From Streptomyces sp. NBC_01716 (GTDB lineage: Bacteria; Actinomycetota; Actinomycetes; Streptomycetales; Streptomycetaceae), in contig NZ_CP109181.1 of NCBI RefSeq assembly GCF_036248275.1, positions 1,736,001-1,800,000 on the forward strand: a stretch of 64,000 nt of DNA, in the 5' to 3' direction. Under the pieces are notes generated by a model. The model was not told where the DNA came from, did not search any database, and saw nothing but the letters and a program-made list of their open reading frames with translations. Every line of letters starts with the position of its first letter. The first letter of the stretch is position 1. Below are positions 15,528 to 24,522 of the stretch, one piece after another. Position numbers and translations under genes: made by a program.

Positions 15528-15703
15528 CTGATTACCGGGGGCAGGGCGAGAGGGCCCAGCGCTGACAGCGGGCCAGGGACCAGGTGCCCCGGCGGCCTCC
15601 GGCAGGGTGCTGACCAGTGAGGGGTTCGTCAAGCGAACCCGCGTGAATGCGAGACTGAGGGCCGATCTCGCCGGAGCGACCGGAGAGTGACGGGAGAGTT
15701 CTG

Positions 15704-16579
15704 ATGGACGAGGCACGGGCGCGCGCCGTACTGGACGCCACGGAGCTGCCGCACGGGCCGGGGCCCGACGCCGAGTTGCTGGCGCTGGGCGAGAACGCGG
15801 TGTTCGGCGTCGGCGAGCTGGTCGTCAAGGTCGGCCGGAGCCTGGCCGAAGCCCCGGAGCTGCTGGCCCGCGCCGAGCGTGAACTGGCCGTCGCGGACTG
15901 GCTCGCGGCGAGCGGTGTCCCGGCGGTCCGGGCTGCGGAGCCCAAGGCCCGTACGGTGGACGGCCACCCGGTGACGCTCTGGCGGCGGCTGCCCGCTGCC
16001 GTACGGCCCGCGGGCCCCGCCGACCTGGCGGAACTGCTCCGGCTCGTCCACGCCCTGCCCGCGCCGCCCTTCGAACTGCCGCGCAGGGAGCTGCTCGGCG
16101 GCGTGGAGCGGTGGCTGCGGATCGCCGGCGACGCGATCGACGCGGCCGACGCCGGCTATCTGCGCGAGCGCAGGGACGGTTTCGCCGCTGCCGCGGCGGC
16201 GCTCACCCCGCACCTCGCGCCGGGGCCGATCCATGGCGACGCGCTCCCCCGCAACGTCCATGTCGGCCCGGACGGACCGGTCCTGGTGGACCTGGAGACC
16301 TTCGCCACGGATCTGCGCGAGCACGACCTGGTGGTGATGGCGCTGTCCCGGGACCGGTACGGGATGTCCTCGGAGGCGTACGACGCCTTCACCGCCGTGT
16401 ACGGCTGGGACGTTCGGGACTGGTCCGGCTGCGGGGTGCTGCGGGGGGCGCGGGAGACTGCGAGTTGTGCGTGGGTGGCGCAGCACGCGCCGACGAATCC
16501 GGGGGCGCTCGCGGAGTTTCGGCGGCGGGTGGCGTCGCTGCGGGACGGTGACGCCGAGGTGCGCTGGCGGCCCTTCTGA
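15704..16579 (+). CDS. aminoglycoside phosphotransferase (APH) family protein
   Basis: A 291-residue kinase-like protein of the APH/choline kinase fold. The catalytic loop is IHGDALPRNVHV (HGDxxxxN) and the metal-binding segment is VLVDLETFATDLREHDL, where the usual IDFE/D appears as VDLE. The N-lobe shows ENAVFGVGELVVKVGR with the ATP-anchoring Lys. Substrates in this broad family include aminoglycosides, macrolides, sugars and choline; none can be assigned. GGGAGAG precedes the ATG. It is divergent from the erm leader, so the two might share a resistance context, but that is only positional. Confidence 0.8.
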   Translation: MDEARARAVLDATELPHGPGPDAELLALGENAVFGVGELVVKVGRSLAEAPELLARAERELAVADWLAASGVPAVRAAEPKARTVDGHPVTLWRRLPAAVRPAGPADLAELLRLVHALPAPPFELPRRELLGGVERWLRIAGDAIDAADAGYLRERRDGFAAAAAALTPHLAPGPIHGDALPRNVHVGPDGPVLVDLETFATDLREHDLVVMALSRDRYGMSSEAYDAFTAVYGWDVRDWSGCGVLRGARETASCAWVAQHAPTNPGALAEFRRRVASLRDGDAEVRWRPF

Positions 16580-16670
16580 CGGGCGGGCCGCTGCGCGGGG
16601 CTGTTCCCCTACCCGCCCCTTCCCGAAACCGGAGCTCCGCCCCGGACCCCGTACGGCCTCCGGCCGTGCC

Positions 16671-16797
16671 CTCAAACGCCGGGCGGGCTGATTTTCGGGG
16701 CTCCGCCCCGGACCCCGCTCCTCAAACGCCGGAGGGGCTGAGTGCGGGGCTGGACAGGCCCGTTGTCACCGTCGCCCTCAAACGCCGGCGGGGCTGA
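16671..16797 (+). repeat. three copies of the TCAAACGCCGG..GGGCTGA intergenic repeat
   Basis: Copies at 16671-16691, 16721-16741 and 16777-16797 share CTCAAACGCCGG and GGGCTGA. They are separated by CGGGGCTCCGCCCCGG-type stretches that can form stems. The same repeat, with variants, recurs at 39.1-39.5 kb. This family is scattered through intergenic DNA of many streptomycetes. It lies between the convergent APH and exonuclease genes and may help terminate both transcripts. Confidence 0.75.
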
Positions 16798-16814
16798 AAG
16801 GCCCCGCCCCGCGC

Positions 16815-17537
16815 TCAGCTCGTCGCCGGCACCAGTTCGCGCAGTGGCCAGTCCGCGTCCACCACCGCGTCCGTGTTGCCCTTGCGGCGCAGGAAGCTCT
16901 GGAAGTCGGCCGCCCACTCCGCGTACCAGGCGATCTGCCGCTCGTGCAGCGCCGCCGCCGACAGGGACGCGACCTGGCGGTGGCGGGCCGCTATCGCCGT
17001 CGCCACCCGGACCGCCGCCAGCGCGTCCTGGCCCGCGTTGTGCGCGCCCTCCAGCACCACCCCGTACTCCGTGCAGACCGCCTCCAGATTCCGCTTGCCC
17101 CGGCGGTACTTGTCGACGGCGCGGTCGATCGTGTACGGATCGATCACCGGGCCGATCGGCCCGCCGCCCATCCGGTCGTTCAGCGACGGCAGCCCGTGCC
17201 GCGCCAACTCCGCCGCGAGCAGCGTCAGATCGAACGACGCGTTGTACGCCACGACCGGCACGCCCCGTGTCCAGTACCCCGTCAGCGTCGCCGCGATCTC
17301 GTCCGCCACCTCACGCGCCGGCCGCCCCTCCGCCGACGCCCGCTCGCTGGTGACCCCGTGGATCGCCGACGCCTGCTCCGGGATCCGGATGCCCGGATCG
17401 GCCAGCCAGTCCCGCCGCTCCCCCACCGCACCGTCCCGTACCGCGATCACCGCCGCGGTCACGATGCGCGCCTCCAGCGGCTCCGTGCCGGTCGTCTCCA
17501 GATCGAATCCGGCCAACGGCTCCCCGTGCCAGCTCAT
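16815..17537 (-). CDS. DnaQ-like 3'-5' exonuclease (DEDDh)
   Basis: A 240-residue exonuclease of the DNA polymerase III epsilon type: FDLETTG (Exo I, residues 11-17, Asp and Glu ligands), VAYNASFDLTLL (Exo II) and HNAGQDALAA (Exo IIIepsilon, His and the last Asp). It would remove nucleotides from 3' ends of single-stranded DNA or RNA; a stand-alone repair or processing role is more likely than replication proofreading. The C-terminal 60 residues (AWYAEWAADFQSFLRRKG) are typical of the actinobacterial group. It is a single gene convergent with the APH gene. Confidence 0.88.
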   Translation of the reverse strand: MSWHGEPLAGFDLETTGTEPLEARIVTAAVIAVRDGAVGERRDWLADPGIRIPEQASAIHGVTSERASAEGRPAREVADEIAATLTGYWTRGVPVVAYNASFDLTLLAAELARHGLPSLNDRMGGGPIGPVIDPYTIDRAVDKYRRGKRNLEAVCTEYGVVLEGAHNAGQDALAAVRVATAIAARHRQVASLSAAALHERQIAWYAEWAADFQSFLRRKGNTDAVVDADWPLRELVPATS

Positions 17538-17622
17538 CCCCGTCCTCCTTCACGCTTCTCCCCGTTCGACATTCACCTTCGCACGCGGCACTGACAACGC
17601 CGGGCGGAGCCTTGACCCGGCC

Positions 17623-18855
17623 TCAGGAGACGGGGCGCGAGTCGGCCCACACCGACTCGAACTCCTCGCGGTACGTCTGGAACAGCCCGTGCTCCGTGTC
17701 CTGGCCCACCCGCACCACATCGCGTCCCGCGCCCCGCAGCACGAGCACCGGCGCCTCCATGCCGCGCGCCCGTCTCAGATACGACTGCACGACCGCGAGG
17801 CCGTCCGCGCCGTCCCCGTCGACCAGGTACGCGGTGAAGCGCGGCGTCTCGTCGAAGACATGGATCTCGAAGGCGTCCGGGTCCCGGAGCCGCGAGCGCA
17901 CCCGGCGCATGTGCAGGATGTTCATCTCCACGGAGCGGCTCAGCTCGCCCTTCTTGAGGCCCAGTTCGCGCTCGCGGCGCTTGACCGAGCTGCTGGCCGG
18001 GTTGAGGAAGAGCAGCCTTATCCGGCAGCCGGACTCGGCGAGTCTGACGAGGCGCCGGCCGGAGAAGTTCTGCACGAGGAGGTTCAGGCCTATCCCGACG
18101 GCGTCGAGGCGCCGCGCGCCGCCGAAGAGGTCTTCGGCGGGGATCTGCCGCTGGAGGCGGACCCGGTCGGGGTGGACCGAGACCACGTCCGCGTACCGGT
18201 CGCCGACCAGGTCCTCCACGGCGTCCACCCTGAGCCGGTCCGCGGACGGTACGGCCGTCCCGCTGCCCAGGATCTCCAGCAGCCGCGCGGACGCCCGCTC
18301 GGCCTGTGCGAGCACGGCCTCGGACAGCGCCCGGTTGCGCGAGACGACGTTACGGGCGACCTCCAGCTCGTCCAGGGCGAGCTCCACGTCGCGGCGGTCG
18401 TCGAAGTACGGCTGGAAGCCCGGCCAGTGCTGGACCATCAGCTCCCGCAGTTGCGGGAGCGTCAGGAAGCTGAGGACGTTGTCGTCGGCCGGGTCGAGCA
18501 GATAGCCCTTGCGGCGCGACACCTCGCGGACCGCCACGGCGCGCTGGACCCACTCCTGGCCCGCCGGTCCGGCGGCCGCCACCACCCAGTCGTCGCCGTG
18601 CACCGGCTCGTAGATCGGCTTGAGAATCGCCGAGACGACGGCACGCAGCCGCTGTTCGACCAGATTCAGCCAGATATAGGCCCGGCCGGCCCGCTGGGCG
18701 CGCGTACGCACCTCGCTCCAGGCCTCCGGACCCCAGTCCAGTTCCGCCCCGATCTCCATCGGCCGTGCGAGGGAGACCGCTCCGGGCGGGATGTCGCCGG
18801 GAACCCCCTCGTGACCTGGGTCACCTGGGGGTAGCTCCAGCCCTCCCGAGCTCAC
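17623..18855 (-). CDS. SAV2148-family HEPN domain protein
   Basis: A 410-residue protein that I recognise as the streptomycete SAV2148-type HEPN family. The N-terminal half has two helical blocks (WLNLVEQRLRAVVSAILKPIYEPVHGDDWV; LSFLTLPQLRELMVQHW). The HEPN signature region is EVARNVVSRNRALSE, where the usual R-x4-6-H ends in Arg. The C-terminal half is alpha/beta with LLFLNPASSSVKRREREL and DAFEIHVFDETPRFTAYLVDGD, reminiscent of phospholipase-D-like or nucleotide-sensing folds. HEPN proteins are often RNases in defence or stress systems. Whether this one is active is unclear given the altered motif. It is divergent from glgX across a 400-bp gap. Confidence 0.75.
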   Translation of the reverse strand: MSSGGLELPPGDPGHEGVPGDIPPGAVSLARPMEIGAELDWGPEAWSEVRTRAQRAGRAYIWLNLVEQRLRAVVSAILKPIYEPVHGDDWVVAAAGPAGQEWVQRAVAVREVSRRKGYLLDPADDNVLSFLTLPQLRELMVQHWPGFQPYFDDRRDVELALDELEVARNVVSRNRALSEAVLAQAERASARLLEILGSGTAVPSADRLRVDAVEDLVGDRYADVVSVHPDRVRLQRQIPAEDLFGGARRLDAVGIGLNLLVQNFSGRRLVRLAESGCRIRLLFLNPASSSVKRRERELGLKKGELSRSVEMNILHMRRVRSRLRDPDAFEIHVFDETPRFTAYLVDGDGADGLAVVQSYLRRARGMEAPVLVLRGAGRDVVRVGQDTEHGLFQTYREEFESVWADSRPVS

Positions 18856-19255
18856 CCGCGCACCGCCTTCCCTCCCCTTTCAACGATCAAGGAAGGGTAC
18901 TGCGCAAACGGGAGGAGGTGCAGCCGGATGCGCAGGCTCGTTTCTCAACTCCTGTGGTGCGGGCGGGCGTTCTGTGTGCCGATCTCGGCCGAAGTGGGAT
19001 GATTCATAGGTATTGGGCCTGGTGACAGGGGGTCGGACGAGGGGCATCGTATGGTCTGAATCCGGCCATATGCCACGTCAGGACACGGTCCGGCAACGGG
19101 GTGGTGCCCAAAGAACCCGAAGTTGACCCACCGGTTCGTTCGACTGCTTCCGGCCCGGCTTCCGAACGGGCCTCCTAGGAGGTTGCGCCTCTTTCGGGGA
19201 GTATCTGATCGGAGAAGGCCCCCGCACCCGGATCAGAAATGGAAGAGTCATATCT
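18856..19255. other. 400-bp divergent intergenic region (HEPN gene / glgX)
   Basis: No convincing ORF. It contains a perfect palindrome CCTCCTAGGAGG (19171-19182), preceded by a GCCCG...CGGGC stem (about 19154-19171). A TTGACC box at 19123-19128 has no matching -10. AAATGGAAGAG near 19237-19247 is probably the glgX ribosome site. It presumably holds promoters for both genes. Confidence 0.5.
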
Positions 19256-21379
19256 ATGCAGGTCTGGCCGGGACAGACGTATCCCCTCGGCGCCACCTAC
19301 GACGGCGCCGGAACCAACTTCGCGGTCTACTCAGAGGCCGCGCACCGGATCGAGTTGTGCCTCCTGCACGACGACGGATCAGAAACGGCGGTGGAGCTCC
19401 GCGAGACGGACGCCTTCGTCCGGCACGCCTATCTGCCGGGGATCATGCCCGGCCAGCGGTACGGCTTCCGGGTCCACGGGCCGTACGCGCCCGAGAACGG
19501 GCAGCGCTGCAACTCGGCGAAACTGCTCCTGGACCCGTACGCCCGCGCGATCAGCGGCAGCATCGACTGGAACGAGTCGGTGTACGGCTACCACTTCGGC
19601 AGGCCCGACTCGCGCAACGACATGGACTCCGCACCGCACACGATGACGGCCGTCGTGGTCAACCCGTACTTCGACTGGGGCGACGACCGCCGCCCGCGGA
19701 CCGACTACCACCGCACCGTCATCTACGAGGCCCATGTGAAGGGCCTGACGATGCTGCACCCGGAGCTGCCCGACGAGCTGCGCGGTACGTACGCGGGGCT
19801 CGCCCATCCGGCGGTGATCGAACACCTCACGGAGCTGGGCGTCACCGCGCTGGAACTGATGCCGGTGCACCAGTTCGTGAACGACCACCGGCTGGTGGAC
19901 TCCGGCCTCAACAACTACTGGGGCTACAACACCATCGGTTTCTTCGCCCCTCACAACACCTACGCCTCCTGGGGAGACCGGGGCGAACAGGTGCTGGAGT
20001 TCAAGCAGGCGGTGAAGGCGCTGCACGAGGCGGGCATCGAAGTGATCCTCGATGTCGTCTACAACCACACGGCCGAGGGCAATCATCTGGGCCCGACGCT
20101 CTCCTTCAGGGGCCTCGACAACGCCTCCTACTACCGTCTCGGCGCCGACAACCCGCGCTACTACACGGACACCACCGGCACCGGGAACTCGCTCCTGATG
20201 CGCAGTCCGCACGTGCTCCAGCTGATCATGGACTCGCTGCGGTACTGGGTGGAGGAGATGCATGTCGACGGCTTCCGCTTCGACCTGGCCGCCACGCTGG
20301 CCCGCCAGTTCCACGAGGTGGACCGGCTGTCGTCGTTCTTCGACCTGGTCCAGCAGGACCCGGTGGTCAGCCAGGTGAAGCTGATCGCCGAGCCGTGGGA
20401 CGTCGGCGAGGGGGGCTATCAGGTCGGGAACTTCCCGCCGCTGTGGACCGAATGGAACGGCAAGTACCGCGACACGGTCCGTGACCTGTGGCGGGGCGAG
20501 CCGCGCACCCTGGCGGAGTTCGCGTCGCGGCTCACCGGCTCGTCGGACCTGTACCAGGACGACGGGCGGCGCCCGCTGGCCTCCATCAACTTCACGACCT
20601 GCCACGACGGCTTCACCCTGCACGACCTGGTCGCCTACAACGACAAGCACAACGAGGCGAACGGCGAGGGCAACAGGGACGGCGAGAGTCACAACCGCTC
20701 CTGGAACTGCGGGGTGGAGGGCGAGACCGACGACCCGGAGGTACGGGAGCTGCGCGACCGTCAGGTGCGCAACTTCATCGCGACGCTGATGCTGTCCCAG
20801 GGCGTGCCGATGCTCAGTCACGGCGACGAGTTCGGCCGTACGCAGGGCGGCAACAACAACGCGTACTGCCAGGACAACGAGGTCGCCTGGGTGCACTGGC
20901 CCGAGAAGGGCGACGAGAAGAACAAGGGCCTGCTCGCCTTCACCCAGACGATGGTCTGGCTGCGGCGCGACCACCCGGTGTTCCGGCGGCGGCGGTTCTT
21001 CCACGGCCGTCCGGTGGAGGGGACGCACGACGAGCTGTCGGACATCTCCTGGTTCACCCCTGAGGGTGAAGAGATGATCCAGGGCGACTGGCAGGCGACC
21101 GACGCGAAGGCCATGTCGGTCTTCCTGAACGGACAGGCCATCTCGGAGCCGGGGCCGCGCGGCGAGCGGATCTCCGACGACTCGTTCCTGCTGATGTTCA
21201 ACGCGAGCGCTCGGACGCTGGAGTTCGCCGTGCCCGTGGATCACGGCAGCCAGTGGCGGATCGTCGTGGACACCTCGCGTCCGGAGGGTGTGCCGCCGGG
21301 CGACGGTCCGAAGGTGGACGCGGGCGAGCGGATCACGATGATCGGCCGCAGCATGACGGTGCTGATGCGGTCTGTGTAG
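19256..21379 (+). CDS. glgX: glycogen debranching enzyme (isoamylase-type GlgX/TreX)
   Basis: This 707-residue GH13 enzyme hydrolyses alpha-1,6 branches of glycogen and limit dextrins, supplying linear maltodextrins to TreY. An N-terminal CBM48 domain (YPLGATYDGAGTNFAVYSEAA) is followed by the (beta/alpha)8 barrel: region I DVVYNHTAE, region II DGFRFDLA (nucleophile Asp), region III IAEPWD (acid/base Glu), region IV FTTCHDG. GlgX-specific segments include NNYWGYNTIGFFAPH and SHGDEFGRTQGGNNNAYCQDN. Length is normal for the family. It lies upstream of treY on the same strand with a 194-base gap. Confidence 0.95.
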   Translation: MQVWPGQTYPLGATYDGAGTNFAVYSEAAHRIELCLLHDDGSETAVELRETDAFVRHAYLPGIMPGQRYGFRVHGPYAPENGQRCNSAKLLLDPYARAISGSIDWNESVYGYHFGRPDSRNDMDSAPHTMTAVVVNPYFDWGDDRRPRTDYHRTVIYEAHVKGLTMLHPELPDELRGTYAGLAHPAVIEHLTELGVTALELMPVHQFVNDHRLVDSGLNNYWGYNTIGFFAPHNTYASWGDRGEQVLEFKQAVKALHEAGIEVILDVVYNHTAEGNHLGPTLSFRGLDNASYYRLGADNPRYYTDTTGTGNSLLMRSPHVLQLIMDSLRYWVEEMHVDGFRFDLAATLARQFHEVDRLSSFFDLVQQDPVVSQVKLIAEPWDVGEGGYQVGNFPPLWTEWNGKYRDTVRDLWRGEPRTLAEFASRLTGSSDLYQDDGRRPLASINFTTCHDGFTLHDLVAYNDKHNEANGEGNRDGESHNRSWNCGVEGETDDPEVRELRDRQVRNFIATLMLSQGVPMLSHGDEFGRTQGGNNNAYCQDNEVAWVHWPEKGDEKNKGLLAFTQTMVWLRRDHPVFRRRRFFHGRPVEGTHDELSDISWFTPEGEEMIQGDWQATDAKAMSVFLNGQAISEPGPRGERISDDSFLLMFNASARTLEFAVPVDHGSQWRIVVDTSRPEGVPPGDGPKVDAGERITMIGRSMTVLMRSV

Positions 21380-21573
21380 GCGGGGCGGGTGCGGACGGGC
21401 CGGGGCGCTTACGGACGGGCCGGGGCGGGTGCGCGGAGCCCGTACCCGGTCCCGGCCCGTCGCGTGTGTCGTGGCACGATGGCACCCGTGTCGTGGCCGC
21501 TCCCGTGGCCGGTCGGCTGCCGAATGCATGACCGGATGACACAGAAGCCGTTGAGCGGGGTACGTACGTTCGC

Positions 21574-23916
21574 ATGACGCCCTCTGCCACCTACCGGCTC
21601 CAGCTCCAGCCGGACTTCCCCTTCGCAGCCGCCGCCAAGGCGGTGCCGTACGTGGCCGCGCTCGGGGTCTCGCATCTGCATCTGTCGCCGGTGCTGGAGG
21701 CCATGCCGGGCTCGACCCACGGATACGACGTGGTCGACCACTCGCGCGTGCGCGCGGAGCTCGGCGGTGAGGAGGGGCTTCGGCGGCTGGCCGACCGGGC
21801 CCACGAGTACGGGCTGGGGATCGTTCTCGACATCGTGCCCAACCACATGGCGACCGCGCCCTCGCAGAACAGGGCCTTGTGGGAGGTGCTGCGGGAGGGT
21901 CCGGCGTCCCCGTACGCCCGGTGGTTCGACATCGACTGGGAAGCCGGCGGCGGGAAGCTGCTGCTGCCCGTCCTGCCGGGCCCCGTGGGCGGTGAACTCG
22001 GCGAACTGCGCGTCGCCGACGGCATGTTGCACCACGGTGAACTGCGCTTCCCGCTCGCCGAAGGCACGGCGGAGCTGCCGCTGCCCGCGCTCCTCGACGC
22101 CCAGCACTACCGGCCCGCGTGGTGGCGGCTGGGCCGTACCGAGCTCAACTACCGCCGCTTCTTCACCATTTCGGAGCTGATCGGGGTACGGGTGGAGGAC
22201 CCGGAGGTCTTCACCGCGACCCACGCCAAGATCCTCGAACTCGTACGGGACGGGGTCGTCGACGGTCTGCGGATCGACCATCCGGACGGTCTCGCCGACC
22301 CCGAGGAGTATCTGCGGCGGCTCAACGAGGCCACGGGCGGCGCCTGTTGGACGGTGGTGGAGAAGATCCTCACCGGTGACGAGCCGCTGCCCGCGAACTG
22401 GCCGGTGGCCGGGACGACGGGCTACGACGCGCTGCACCGCATCGACGGGCTGTTCACCGACCCGGTCGGCGCCGACGAACTGGCCCACCGTTTCAGGGAC
22501 TTCACCGGGCCTGCGGGCGACCGGGGCGGCTACTGGGAAGCGACCGTGCGGCGCGCGATGTACAAGGTCGTCATCGACGAACTGGCCGCCGAGACCTCGG
22601 CGCTGGCCCGGATCGCGGAGCGGATCTGCGCGACCGACGCCGCGTTGCGCGACCACGCGCCGTGGGCGCTGCGGACGGCCATCAGAGAGCTGCTGGTACG
22701 GGTGCCCGTCTACCGGCCCTACACGGTCGCGGGCGGGCCGTGCCGGGAGTCCGACGAGGCGGCGGTGTCCAAGGAGGCGGCGCGGCAGGCCAAGGCGGCG
22801 TTCGCCGTGCCGGAGGAGGCGGCGGCCGTCGACGTCGTACGGGAGCTGGCGCTCGGCCGGCTGGGGGGCGGTCCCGACCGGGCGGCGTTCTGCGCGCGTT
22901 TCGCCCAGACGTCGTCCGCGCTGCGCGCCAAGGCCGTCGAGGACACGGCGTTCTACCGCCATGTGCCGCTGCTGTCCGCGAACGAGGTCGGCGGCGACCC
23001 TGGGCGGCCCGCGGTGAGCCCGGAGCGCTTCCACGACTACTGCGCACGCCTGGCCCGCGACTGGCCGGCCACCGGCACCGTCCTGACGACGCACGACACC
23101 AAGCGCAGCGCGGACGTACGGGCCGCGATCGCCGTCCTGTCCGAGTGCCCCGAACGGTGGGACGCGCTGCTGCGGCAGCTGGCGGGGGTTCCCGCGCCGG
23201 ACGCCCAACTGGCCTGGCAGGCCTGGCAGACGGCCATCGGCTTCACCCCGCCGGAAGCGCCGCCGGACGGCGCCCGGATGGAGCCCGCGCTGCTCAAGTC
23301 CGTACGGGAGGCGGGGCTGCACACGAGCTGGACCGAGCCCGATCCGGTGTACGAGCAGGCGGTACGGGACTTCGTCGCGGCGGGTCCGGCGGGCCGGCCG
23401 CGCGAGGCGGTGGCCCGTCTCACCCGTGAACTCGCCCCGTACGTAAGGGCGAACACGCTCGGGGCGGCGCTGGTCCATCTCACGATGCCGGGTGTGCCGG
23501 ACATCTACCAGCGGACCGAGCGGGAGTATCTGGCCCTGGTCGACCCGGACAACCGCGAACGCTTCCGTACGGGCCCGCCCGACGAGAAGACCGTGCTCAC
23601 GGTGGCGGCTCTGCGGCTGCGCCGCGAACGCCCGCACGCCTTCGCGGAGTCGTCCACGTACACGCCCTTGAAGGCGACGGGCCCGGCGACGGACCACTGC
23701 ACGGCGTTCTCCCGTTCCGGCGAGGTCATCTCGGTGGTCACGAGGCTGTCGCTGCGCCTGGCTTCGTCGGGCGGCTGGTCGGGCACGGTGCTGGAACTGC
23801 CCGCGGGCCGCTGGACGGACGCGCTCTCCCCGGACCGGGAGTTCGCCGGCGGGCCGATCTCCCTGACGGAACTCCTGTCGGCGAGCCCGGTGGCGCTGCT
23901 GTCGCGCCGCGAGTAG
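21574..23916 (+). CDS. treY: malto-oligosyltrehalose synthase
   Basis: This 780-residue GH13 isomerase turns the reducing-end alpha-1,4 bond of maltodextrins into an alpha,alpha-1,1 bond, giving maltooligosyltrehalose. It opens with the TreY hallmark TYRLQLQPDFPF and HLHLSPVLEAMPGSTHGYDVVDH. Catalytic regions are DIVPNHMA, DGLRIDHPDG (nucleophile Asp) and VVEKIL (Glu), then TTHDTKRSADVRAR-like TTHDTKRSADVRA. The C-terminus has PGVPDIYQRTE. It works with TreZ (25.5 kb) and GlgX; the three genes form the TreYZ route from glycogen to trehalose. Confidence 0.96.
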   Translation: MTPSATYRLQLQPDFPFAAAAKAVPYVAALGVSHLHLSPVLEAMPGSTHGYDVVDHSRVRAELGGEEGLRRLADRAHEYGLGIVLDIVPNHMATAPSQNRALWEVLREGPASPYARWFDIDWEAGGGKLLLPVLPGPVGGELGELRVADGMLHHGELRFPLAEGTAELPLPALLDAQHYRPAWWRLGRTELNYRRFFTISELIGVRVEDPEVFTATHAKILELVRDGVVDGLRIDHPDGLADPEEYLRRLNEATGGACWTVVEKILTGDEPLPANWPVAGTTGYDALHRIDGLFTDPVGADELAHRFRDFTGPAGDRGGYWEATVRRAMYKVVIDELAAETSALARIAERICATDAALRDHAPWALRTAIRELLVRVPVYRPYTVAGGPCRESDEAAVSKEAARQAKAAFAVPEEAAAVDVVRELALGRLGGGPDRAAFCARFAQTSSALRAKAVEDTAFYRHVPLLSANEVGGDPGRPAVSPERFHDYCARLARDWPATGTVLTTHDTKRSADVRAAIAVLSECPERWDALLRQLAGVPAPDAQLAWQAWQTAIGFTPPEAPPDGARMEPALLKSVREAGLHTSWTEPDPVYEQAVRDFVAAGPAGRPREAVARLTRELAPYVRANTLGAALVHLTMPGVPDIYQRTEREYLALVDPDNRERFRTGPPDEKTVLTVAALRLRRERPHAFAESSTYTPLKATGPATDHCTAFSRSGEVISVVTRLSLRLASSGGWSGTVLELPAGRWTDALSPDREFAGGPISLTELLSASPVALLSRRE

Positions 23917-23943
23917 CCGGGCCGGTCGGGAGTCGGCTGCCGC

Positions 23944-24495
23944 CTACACGTCCGGGGCCCGGGGCGCGGGGAACTCGTCCTCCGGGTAGTCCTCGATGAT
24001 CAGCTCGCGCACGTCCGCGTCCGCCGACGCCAGCCCGAACTGCCGGAAGCGGGCGATCAGTTCCGTCGCCCTGATGTCCTCCAGCAGCATCCCCAGCGCG
24101 CGCAGGGCGAGCGAGTCGTCACCCTCGTCGCGCAGTGTCCGCTCCATCAGCCGCCCGATCTCCTCGTGCAGGCCCTCCGTGCACGGGTCGCCCGAGCGGG
24201 CCAGCCGGCGCAGGACCAGCCGGGCGAAGACGCCGGCCCTGCCGAGGCTCAGCGAGGACGCGTACAGCTCGGGCACGAGCACGCGCACCAGCTCCGGCCG
24301 GTTCCACCCGACATCCATCAGCAGATTCAGCGCCGCGAACAGGCCGGGCCCGCCCGCCAGTTCCCTGCGCACCAGAGGCAGCGGATCGGTTTCGAACAGC
24401 TTCCTTCGCGCGGCGGACAACCCGTCGCTCGCCCGGACGTAGGCGTCCCACGCCCGTTCCTCGTCCGTTCCGCTGTCGGTGTCGGACCGGCCCAT
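23944..24495 (-). CDS. hypothetical helical protein
   Basis: A 183-residue soluble protein, acidic at both ends (MGRSDTDSGTDEERAWDAY; ending IIEDYPEDEFPAPRAPDV) and predicted largely helical, with Leu/Arg-rich segments resembling armadillo/HEAT-like pairs (LFAALNLLMDVGWNRPELVRVLVPELYA). I do not recognise a named family. GGGGGAG lies just before the ATG. It follows the DUF1707-FHA gene by 27 bases on the same strand, so the two probably share a transcript. Both sit inside the trehalose locus on the opposite strand. Confidence 0.65.
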   Translation of the reverse strand: MGRSDTDSGTDEERAWDAYVRASDGLSAARRKLFETDPLPLVRRELAGGPGLFAALNLLMDVGWNRPELVRVLVPELYASSLSLGRAGVFARLVLRRLARSGDPCTEGLHEEIGRLMERTLRDEGDDSLALRALGMLLEDIRATELIARFRQFGLASADADVRELIIEDYPEDEFPAPRAPDV

Positions 24496-24522
24496 GAACT
24501 CCCCCTTGCCACGCCCGCCGTT

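Noticed and set aside
15341..15565. Forward ORF of about 74 codons opposite the erm leader
   Set aside because: No ribosome site and no coding-like third-position bias; it is the complement of the leader region.
18811..18824. Palindrome GTGACCTGGGTCAC as an operator
   Set aside because: It lies inside the N-terminal codons of the HEPN gene, where the protein sequence is conserved in the family, so the codons explain it.
19123..19151. TTGACC as the -35 of a glgX promoter
   Set aside because: No TANNNT-type -10 lies 16-19 bases downstream.
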